33,128 bases of DNA from an uncultured Flavobacteriales bacterium. Lineage in GTDB: Bacteria > Bacteroidota > Bacteroidia > Flavobacteriales_E > Vicingaceae. Of the stretch, positions 24,361 through 32,400 are shown piece after piece. Location of the stretch: contig CAJQLW010000027.1 of the NCBI GenBank assembly GCA_905479325.1, forward strand, positions 1 through 33,128. Reading direction: 5' to 3'. Every line of letters starts with the position of its first letter. The first letter of the stretch is position 1. The notes beneath the pieces were generated by a model. That model saw only the letters and a list, made by a program, of their open reading frames with translations, made no database searches and was not told the origin of the DNA. A program made the translations under genes and the position numbers.

Positions 24361-24984
24361 TTAAACTCTTAGAAAAGGATTTTTCTTAAGATTTCCCTGT
24401 TCTTCCATGTCCACAGAATATAAATCAAGATTAGCTTTCTTTTTGGTGCTATAACTCTTAGAGGAGAGAAAGACAATTTCTTTACGATATACTACGGGAG
24501 CGAAATCCTCTCCAGTTGAATTAAACGAAACGCTAGAAATCTTGTAAAGATCAGGAGCGTCTTCCATTTGGCCGAGGTAATTCTTATTGTTCTGAAATTG
24601 CAGAAGCCTAGTATCTTTAGGAGATAACCTAGCCATTTCGTCATACATTTTTTCTGCAAGTCTATACTTGTCATTTCTTTTCAGAACCAAAATGTAGTTG
24701 TAAATATCTTCAACTGTTCTATCTTTTCGGTGCATCAATTTTGAATACCATAACTCTGCCTCAACTATTTGATGTAAAAACTGGTAACTAGCAGCAAGGC
24801 GCCTCAACGCATGTGAACTTGAATCTGATTCCAAGATTGTAGTCTTGTATAATTTAATCGCCTCAGCATAATTATACTCGTTAAATTCTTTGTCTGATTT
24901 CAAGATTGTTTTAGAAACATCTTGGGCGAAAGAATATCCTGCACTAAAAAAAAGCAAGAATAACACAAGTTGATATTTTTTCAT
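24361..24984 (-). CDS. N-terminal fragment of the PorE-like gene (signal peptide and TPR)
   Basis: A signal peptide covers about 1-20 (cleavage near SFAQ), which fits an envelope protein. Residues about 25-150 are helical TPR-like repeats (FNEYNYAEAIKLYK, AELWYSKLM, YRLAEKMYDEMARL). From about 150 the first propeller strands begin (DFAPVVYRKEIVFLSSKS, NLDLYSVD). Beyond NPF the frame yields only LRV and a stop because of the missing base at 24373-24376. On its own it would be a short secreted TPR protein without a peptidoglycan anchor. The ATG lies 271 bases from the divergent channel gene; that gap holds no gene and no clear promoter that I can identify. Confidence 0.75.
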   Translation of the reverse strand: MKKYQLVLFLLFFSAGYSFAQDVSKTILKSDKEFNEYNYAEAIKLYKTTILESDSSSHALRRLAASYQFLHQIVEAELWYSKLMHRKDRTVEDIYNYILVLKRNDKYRLAEKMYDEMARLSPKDTRLLQFQNNKNYLGQMEDAPDLYKISSVSFNSTGEDFAPVVYRKEIVFLSSKSYSTKKKANLDLYSVDMEEQGNLKKNPFLRV

Positions 24985-25255
24985 GAGCCTAAATATTATA
25001 GTTAATTCAGAAAATTACAGCATGCAAGGTACAAATTACACTTAAAACGAAACATGCGAAAACTAATCTTACTTTGCAAAGTTAATGGTATAATTGAATA
25101 AACCTTACCCTCTATCTAACAACACCTTAATCTACTATTTTTCAAGAAAAATTCTTTTAAATATTGTTATGCAAGGTAAAACTAAGCTGCTCTTTACTAA
25201 CATTTGATTAGAAACTGATTAATCACTATCTTCCCCAGCTCTAAAACGGTATACC

Positions 25256-26926
25256 TTGTCAAACAAAACAATTCATTATTCTACACACATTATTGACGAA
25301 CGCTTTCATACTGTAGATGGACGCAGTTTTGAGAAAACTGCCATAATTGAAAAGTATAAGGGGCAATCAAAACTGAGTACAAAGAAGCTAGGAGCTCCCG
25401 ATTTATCAGAAATATATAAACAAATTAATGAAGGAGACACTTTAAACCTGTCCTTTTGCTATCTGAAAGACTTTTCGCTTAAAACCTATCGAACCTTATT
25501 CAAAGTTGACGATGGAGCACCGGTTAAATTAACGTCGTTCCAAGCAGATCATTCTTTTTTCGAAAGTGAATATGGAACAGATTTTTCATACGCGGAATTC
25601 GGTGGTCAATCGAGTTCATTTGCATATACTACTTTTAACCTAGGAAGGGTAAACTTTAACTACACGAAGTGTGCTACAAGCCTAAATTTCAACCATGCAG
25701 AGTTTAACGTTGAAGAGCTGAACTTAAAATTTTCTGAATTTGAGGAAGGAGATATTCGATTTTCTGGGGCTCTTTTTAATTGCTCTAACGTTATGTTTAC
25801 CAATACCAATTTTGGTAAAGGAAATGTGAATTTCAGACAAGCAAATTTTGGTGAAAGTCACGTAAGTTTTCAATATGCACGCTTCAACAATGGTGATGTA
25901 TCATTTGACAAATCTAAATTTAGAGGAGATTTTATAGACTTTCGAAAGGTTGAATTTGGGAATGGGAAAGCTGATTTCAAACGAGTTGATTTTGGAAATG
26001 GGAATGTAAACTTTTCTGAATCAGAATTCAAAGTTGGAAAGATTAGCTTTAAATCTTCACTATTTGGAACTGGCGAGAAGAAATTTGAGAATGTCGATTT
26101 TGGAGATAACGACGTGCATTTCGATGGGTCTGTTTTTAAAGAGGGATTATTGTGTTTTAAAAACGCAACGTTCAAACTGCTTTCCTTCACCGACTGTAAC
26201 TTAGGTGGCCACTGCGACTTTAGAGTAAAAAAAGGCACGTTCATGGATCTTTCAGACGCAGTGATTAAAGATGTGATAGACTTTCATGCCGGCAACTCAG
26301 ACATGTATTTAGAAACCCTTAAAATAGAAGGAATTAAAAACATGGGCAAGTTATTTATATCTTGGAAAAAGAACAATGCCTTTCAGTTAATTGAATCTCA
26401 AAACCTTTCTTCTGACGAAAGCAAAGCCAACCAATTTCACATCTTAAAAGAGAGTTTTCATCAGAATGGAAAATTTAATTCTGAGGACAGCGCTTACGTA
26501 GCATTTAAGAGGTACGAAATGGCTGCTGAGCGAAAACTAGGAAAAGAATTAGGAGGAATTAACTTTGTAAAATCAGAGTTCTTCTATTTCTTCAAGTGGC
26601 TTGTTTTTGACCGCGCAGGTTTATTTGCAACCTCACCCATGAGGGTATTTATAAGCATGCTATTTGTACTTAGCTTTTTTGCTATACTTTATGTAATTCT
26701 CCCACACTTTTCAGATGCTAACATTATTTCTTCACTAGGCGATAGCAATAAACTAGGCAGCATTGCAAAAGCTTTCTACCATAGTGCAATTACTTTTTTC
26801 ACTATTGGTTATGGAGATTTTTATCCGTCAGGCCATATTCGTTGGCTTTCTGCCATTGAAGGATGGGCGGGAGTATTTCTTATGTCTTACTTCACAGTAG
26901 CTTTTGTAAGAAAAATTCTACGATAA
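25256..26926 (+). CDS. Phe-repeat beta-solenoid protein with C-terminal K+-channel pore
   Basis: A 556-aa protein of two parts. Residues about 110-306 are a tandem repeat of exactly 12 residues with Phe at two fixed positions (x-x-G-x-V-x-F-x-x-x-x-F); from residue 157 to 306 the register never slips. This resembles the pentapeptide-repeat superfamily (Pentapeptide_3-like) but alternates 5- and 7-residue Phe spacings. The C-terminus is a two-helix ion-channel pore: helix 1 near VFISMLFVLSFFAIL, a pore helix, the K+ selectivity filter TIGYGD at 516-521, and helix 2 near VFLMSYFTVAFV. No signal peptide, so the solenoid should be cytoplasmic and may gate or localise the pore. The start is TTG: the frame has an upstream stop at 25220-25222 and no ATG or GTG before the repeats. 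Its stop is only 3 bases from that of the convergent antiporter gene. Confidence 0.82.
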   Translation: MSNKTIHYSTHIIDERFHTVDGRSFEKTAIIEKYKGQSKLSTKKLGAPDLSEIYKQINEGDTLNLSFCYLKDFSLKTYRTLFKVDDGAPVKLTSFQADHSFFESEYGTDFSYAEFGGQSSSFAYTTFNLGRVNFNYTKCATSLNFNHAEFNVEELNLKFSEFEEGDIRFSGALFNCSNVMFTNTNFGKGNVNFRQANFGESHVSFQYARFNNGDVSFDKSKFRGDFIDFRKVEFGNGKADFKRVDFGNGNVNFSESEFKVGKISFKSSLFGTGEKKFENVDFGDNDVHFDGSVFKEGLLCFKNATFKLLSFTDCNLGGHCDFRVKKGTFMDLSDAVIKDVIDFHAGNSDMYLETLKIEGIKNMGKLFISWKKNNAFQLIESQNLSSDESKANQFHILKESFHQNGKFNSEDSAYVAFKRYEMAAERKLGKELGGINFVKSEFFYFFKWLVFDRAGLFATSPMRVFISMLFVLSFFAILYVILPHFSDANIISSLGDSNKLGSIAKAFYHSAITFFTIGYGDFYPSGHIRWLSAIEGWAGVFLMSYFTVAFVRKILR

Positions 26927-26929
26927 CTA

Positions 26930-29251
26930 CTATTCGCTCTTATCGATTGATTCTTTTTCTACCGCCGGAGGATGCTTTTGTAACAACTTATTTCGCTTGT
27001 CAATTTCACCCATCATCCTTGCGGCCTCGCCACCATCTATCCTTCCCCTTTTTTGGAGTCGCTCAATGGTTTTAGATTCATAGTTAAGAAGCGAACGAAT
27101 AGCTTGCGTAGTTGATACCGCTTTATACACACCTGGGTACTGCTTTCTTAAATTCCTTAAAAACGTCTGACCTTCAATCCTATTGCCATTTATCTCACTT
27201 TCAATTATGTCAAGTGCCTTCTTATCTTCTTTACCGGAAATAATCATACTTTCAACAAGCCTTAGCCCTTCTTCTTGCGCCATAACAAAGCTAACAGCAC
27301 AATCGTAACTTAGGCTCATTCGATCCAAGTACCAATCTTTCGCCATGTTACCAACAATTGGATACTCTTTTATTTTACTCAAGATAGGAGGTACCGCCCA
27401 ACTGGCTTCCAAATCCTTTCGTTGATCTAGCCCTTCCTTACCACCTTCATCAAGTAAGTGACTTATGTTATCGCTCAATATCTTAACAGCTTCTGGGCCC
27501 AGCAACCCATCTCTAAACTGATGCCAATAACTACTTTTTTCGGCCTCTAAAAAACGTTTACGTAATTCAGCAATACTTTCCGTCTCTGCAACACCGGTTG
27601 TCTCCAAAGGCTCTGCTTCCCGCGGAAGATATTTATGCACTGCATCCCAATCTGATTTTTTAATGTATCTATCTGACTTTAACCTGTCTATTTGATTTTT
27701 AGTACTTTCATGTAAATAATCCCTTGCATTGGTTAACATTTGAGCCTTTGCCGGACTAACCTTTGTTAATCCGAGATACTGAACAAGATACTTTATCGTA
27801 GAAGCATTAATTAATAGTGTCAACGTTACAATTCCCGCTGTAAAAAACAAAAACTGATCTTTTATCTCTTTTGATATGTATTGGTCATCTACTCCTGCAA
27901 CAATGAGTGCTAGCGCGAGCCCAATAGCTCCTCTCAAAGCTCCAAACCACACAATAATTGCGTCACTCTTGGGCAAACCATAACCTGATCGATTCATTAA
28001 AGGATATAACACAAATATCACGATCGCCCGCACCACGTGAATACCCACATAAAAAATACCTAAAAGCATGAAATCGTTTAAACTAAAGATACTCCGTTCA
28101 GCAACCACGATACCCACTATTAAGAAGATTAGACAGTTTGCTATAAAACCGGCTAACTCCCAAAACTCATGCATAAAATGTTCTACTTGTGGACTAATTC
28201 TAGAACGACCAACACCTCCTATAATTAAACCTAAAGCAACTAAACCTAATACGCCTGAAACATGGAAGGTATGCTCTGCTAAGTAAAATGTCAAATAGGC
28301 TGCTGCAATTACCAAGCTAGTCTCTACCAATGCATCATTAAATACATTTCTAATCCACCTTAATACAATAAAGCCAAACAAGCCGCCTATAAACAAGCCG
28401 CCAAATGCTACCCTAAAAAATTCTACTATCGGACTATTGTCTGACGCTTCTCCGGTTATACCTAAAAAGAACACCATAAAGAGCACAATTGCGGTTCCAT
28501 CATTCAATAATGACTCTCCTTCAATTAAGGTTCCTAATTTTTTACTAGCTCCCAGATCCTTTAGCAACGCTACAACAGCTACCGGGTCAGTTGCACTAAC
28601 AATTGCGCCAAACATTAACGCTAAAGGCCAGTTCCATGTACCCAAACCAATACCTGCGGCTTTAAGACCCATCGCTATTGCTGCAGTGAGTCCAAGAGCC
28701 ATTAAAATTCCCGGTACAGCCAATAAAATTGCATTGGTTGAAGTCTTTTTAAACGTATGTAAATCCATTGCATATGATGCTTCAAAAATTAGAATAGGTA
28801 AGAAAATAAATAGCAGCATGTGAGGGTCCATGTTGGCGGCAAAATCTATCGACTTGCTAATTGCAGTAAATTCTAAGTTAAAATCGAAAATGTGCACTTC
28901 CCCAAAAAAACCTAATCGGTTAATTACACCTAAAACCAACCCTATTATTAGAAGTAAAACGGTAAATGGGAATGGGCTTCGCTTTACAAAGTGCCTTGTG
29001 GCTACACCTATAATAAGAGATAGAATAATAAATAATAAAGGCGCAGTGTCTGTTGTATGTCCTTCCTCATGTTCATCTCCATGATGAGCATTCTCCTCTA
29101 TTTCAGCACTTGAACTGGATTCTGAATGATGATCTTGTTCAAATAAAACAACAGTTTGATGGCCATCATTTTGACCAACAAGTAGATTGGGGCTTATGGT
29201 AAAAAAACCAAGAAGCAACACACTAAAACAAACAAATTTGTTCAACTTCAT
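26930..29251 (-). CDS. CPA1-family cation/proton antiporter (NhaP-like)
   Basis: Inner-membrane exchanger of Na+ or K+ for H+. About 12-13 hydrophobic segments fill residues 70-490. The CPA1 signatures are SATDPVAVVALL (ending at 230) and EGESLLNDGTAIVLF (244-258) with the ion-binding N250-D251 pair. GALRGAIGLALAL is a further conserved helix. A ~270-residue hydrophilic C-terminal domain follows, likely regulatory. The N-terminus is unusual: a signal-peptide-like segment (1-26) and then a His/Glu/Asp-rich stretch (about 31-68) that should face the periplasm. At 773 aa it is long for bacterial NhaP. Ion specificity is not decidable. No terminator separates it from the convergent channel gene. 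Confidence 0.9.
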   Translation of the reverse strand: MKLNKFVCFSVLLLGFFTISPNLLVGQNDGHQTVVLFEQDHHSESSSSAEIEENAHHGDEHEEGHTTDTAPLLFIILSLIIGVATRHFVKRSPFPFTVLLLIIGLVLGVINRLGFFGEVHIFDFNLEFTAISKSIDFAANMDPHMLLFIFLPILIFEASYAMDLHTFKKTSTNAILLAVPGILMALGLTAAIAMGLKAAGIGLGTWNWPLALMFGAIVSATDPVAVVALLKDLGASKKLGTLIEGESLLNDGTAIVLFMVFFLGITGEASDNSPIVEFFRVAFGGLFIGGLFGFIVLRWIRNVFNDALVETSLVIAAAYLTFYLAEHTFHVSGVLGLVALGLIIGGVGRSRISPQVEHFMHEFWELAGFIANCLIFLIVGIVVAERSIFSLNDFMLLGIFYVGIHVVRAIVIFVLYPLMNRSGYGLPKSDAIIVWFGALRGAIGLALALIVAGVDDQYISKEIKDQFLFFTAGIVTLTLLINASTIKYLVQYLGLTKVSPAKAQMLTNARDYLHESTKNQIDRLKSDRYIKKSDWDAVHKYLPREAEPLETTGVAETESIAELRKRFLEAEKSSYWHQFRDGLLGPEAVKILSDNISHLLDEGGKEGLDQRKDLEASWAVPPILSKIKEYPIVGNMAKDWYLDRMSLSYDCAVSFVMAQEEGLRLVESMIISGKEDKKALDIIESEINGNRIEGQTFLRNLRKQYPGVYKAVSTTQAIRSLLNYESKTIERLQKRGRIDGGEAARMMGEIDKRNKLLQKHPPAVEKESIDKSE

Positions 29252-29355
29252 ATTTAATATTTTTAGAAATGCTAAATATAACTACATATTTCCTAACTAT
29301 AAAACCTTGATGACCAGTCATTTTTAGCTGCCGTTAAATTTTCTTAACATTTTAA

Positions 29356-29385
29356 TTGTTAATTAAAATATTTAGGGTAGATTTG
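29356..29385 (+). promoter_or_regulatory. Promoter of the large surface-protein gene
   Basis: TTG at 29356-29358, 19 bases, then TAGATTTG at 29378-29385: both Bacteroidota boxes at canonical spacing. Transcription from about 29392 would leave a leader of roughly 45 bases before the ATG at 29439. Confidence 0.75.
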
Positions 29386-29438
29386 ATTGTCCCTTTTTTT
29401 AAGAGGTTCTAACTATTTTATTAATTAAATACATACTT

Positions 29439-32400
29439 ATGAGAAAAATTACATTCTCGTTGTTTCTATGTCTAGGACTACTGTCCTTCACGGCAAAGTC
29501 TCAATACACTTATGATCAATTTGGGCCCGATCCTTATTCGAGTTCCAATTTTTTATTCACAGGTTCTGGTTTTACAACGACTGGCTTTACTAATATCCAC
29601 GCTTACAATGCAGGAGGAACAGGCAATACTTGGTCGAGTGTCCAAACTCTGCCCTTTGCTTTTGATTTCTATGGTACTCCGGTAACCCATTTTATTGTAA
29701 GCAAAAATTACTTGTTATCATTTGATACTACTTTAACAGGAACTACTCTTCCTGCAGGTATTAATGATAATAGTGCATTGCCAAACTCAGCTTTACCAAA
29801 TAATACGATATCAATTTTCTGGGACAACTTTGCGAACGGCTCAGGTTCCCTAGGAACCAATGACAACGTGTGGACTGGAGTATTTGGAACTGCTCCAAAC
29901 AGACAGTTTTTTGTAAAGTACTATAGTTACGAAACTGGCGGAAGAAGTTTCTCATATGGTCACTTGGTGCTAGAAGAAGGAACGAACAACATTTACATGA
30001 TTGATAACTACATGGGAGGTACAGTAGGTTCCATGACGATTGGCGTGCAATTAGATAATGCAACTGCAGTTCAAGTTGCAGGTTCTCCTAATATTTCTCC
30101 AATCGTTAACTCAAGTTCTTGGACGGCTTTAGAATATTACTCGTTTACGCCGCGATTGCTTTCGCCAAACGAAGCGGGAATCTCATCTGTAGATGCTCCT
30201 TCTCAGCCATTCGCCTCGGGAATGCAAACGGTAACTGCTACACTAACCAATCATGGTACTGCAGCTTTAACTTCTGCAAATATTGATTGGTCAGCAAATG
30301 GTGTTGCACAAACAGGTACCACGTTTAGTGGTTCACTTGCTCCAGGTTCTACAACATCAATCAACTTAGGAATGTACAATTTTACAGGAGCAACTAACCT
30401 TTCGGTTTGGAGTTCTTTACCAAATGGTGTAGCAGATCCTTTTACTGCTAATGACACCTCTATGGTAACGTTAGTGCCTTCATTGGCAGGAGGAGTTTAT
30501 ACTATTGATGGTACACAAGCTGCTTCAGCAACTAATTTTATCAATTTTGCTTCAGCCGTAACTGCAATGTCTGGAGGAATTTCAGGAGCAGTAACGTTTA
30601 ACGTTGCGGCAGGAACCTATAACGAACAAGTTTCTATCGGTTCTATTATTGGTAGTAGTAATACAAATACAATTACTTTTAACGGTGCTTCTGCTGCTTC
30701 AACCATTTTAACACACGATAAATCAATCAGAAATTCAACACTTAATTTAGATGGCACTTCTGATATAACTATCAAAAACATGACCATTGCAGCTACGGGA
30801 GGCTCGCAATCTTGGGCTATTCATATTTGGAATGACGCCAATGATGTAATTATCGATAGCAACATTATTACCACTCCTGTTGGAACTACATTTGATGTGG
30901 TTGGTATCATGGTTTCTGGTTCTGAAACTAGCGATAACACAACTGCTGATGTTGATGACATTACCATTTCAAACAACACTGTAACAGGGGGTGAAAGAGG
31001 AATTTCAATTTATGGAAACTTTACGGCTTCCTCCCGTAGTCAGAATTTGACAATTCACAATAATGATGTTCAAAATGCTGACGATAACGGGTTTTATATC
31101 GTAGGATATAATAATGTTACCATTACCGACAATTATGTTGATGGCCTAACAAACGCCTTTAGTGACGGAATGTATTCTTCTGACTTAGAAAACTTCACCA
31201 TAACTGGCAACAGATTTAAAGGTGGCGACAACGGATTAGAAGCGAGAGATTATAACTTTGATAACACGGTAACTTCAAAGTCATTAATTGCCAACAATAT
31301 GTTCATTGGTGGCGACGATGGTTTATACTTAGATGATGTTGAAGAAACAGATGTATTTCATAATTCTTGTGTAGGTGCAGATTATGGAATTTACATTAAT
31401 GATCAGGTGAATCTTGACATCAGAAATAATATATTTTACAGTGATGGCGGTGATATCCCTTTCTATTATTTAGATGCTGCGACGGTATCATTTACAACAC
31501 TCGACTATAATCTGTACTACACAACAGGCGCGAACATCGCTCGCTCACTTTCTGGTAATTACGCTGACTTAGCTGCGCTGCAAGCTGGCCTGGGGGGTAA
31601 CACGAATTCTGTTTCAGGCGATCCAGTTTTCTTAAACCCAACTGCTGATTTACACGCTTCAGGTTCTGTAGCTAATGATGTTGGAGATAATACGGTAGGT
31701 ATTTTGGTTGATTACGATGGCGACACTAGACCTCTAGCTCCATCTACAACTGTAGATATTGGAGCAGATGAATTTGCTCCTCCTTCTTGTGCATTCCCAG
31801 GCGCTCTTTCAGCCTTTAATGTAACTGGAACAACTGCTAACCTATCTTGGTTTGAGAATGGAACAGCAACAATGTGGGAAGTTGAATGGGACACTGCAGG
31901 TTACAATGTTGGTTCTGGAAGATTTTCAGCAATCGTATCTAACGATACCACTTCGATTTCTGGTCTAATGGCTCAAACAACATACGATTGGTACGTGAGA
32001 GCTATTTGTGCGGGGCCAATTAATAGCCCTTGGAGTGGAACAGGAACATTCACCACCGGATGTTTGCCATTTACGGCGCCATACTCTGAAGATTTTAGTG
32101 GCTTAAGTTTACCGGCCTGTTGGTCTCATGGAGCAGGAAATTCTGAAAATTGGCTGTTTTCAACAACTAATGGTCATCTTGGAAATGTAGGTAATCAAGG
32201 TTCAGGTTCTACAACAAGTGGAGGCGGATTGGCAAATGTTGATGATTCTTCACCCCATAATACAAATACGACTCTTGAATCACCATTTATAGATGTTTCA
32301 GGGTTAACAACACCAAGACTTACATTTTTCACGATCAGTGACAATGAGAATAATCTTAACGGGAACGTTGATTTTCATGTAGATGTCTATGACGGAGCAT

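Larger units (their letters stand above)
21860..24984 (-). pseudogene. PorE-like OmpA-family protein, interrupted by a frameshift and an amber codon
   Basis: Read as one gene this would be about 1040 aa: signal peptide, TPR region, PD40 beta-propeller, and two successive carboxypeptidase-regulatory-like plus OmpA-C modules. This is the order of the T9SS protein PorE (which has one such module) and of other peptidoglycan-binding envelope proteins. Two lesions break it. First, a run of four T on the minus strand (24373-24376) lacks one base; adding one joins NPF directly to SKSLNSS and EGPFCFFPDANEIYFT, a typical PD40 blade. Second, codon 21956-21958 is TAG where the matching codon of the first OmpA module is GAG; translation then stays open in frame for 31 codons (QQLVNNCANG to FRIIRR) to a TAA at 21860. 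The remaining 3.1 kb is intact, so the damage is recent, a sequencing error, or tolerated. Confidence 0.85.

Noticed and set aside
25900-26150. CRISPR-like or DNA satellite array suggested by the regular 36-base period
   Set aside because: The period is that of the protein repeat; the bases between copies vary at third positions and there are no identical repeats with unique spacers.
25870-26244. Minus-strand 124-codon frame inside the channel gene
   Set aside because: Its Phe/Pro/Ser-rich repeat is only the reverse reading of the 12-residue repeat on the plus strand.
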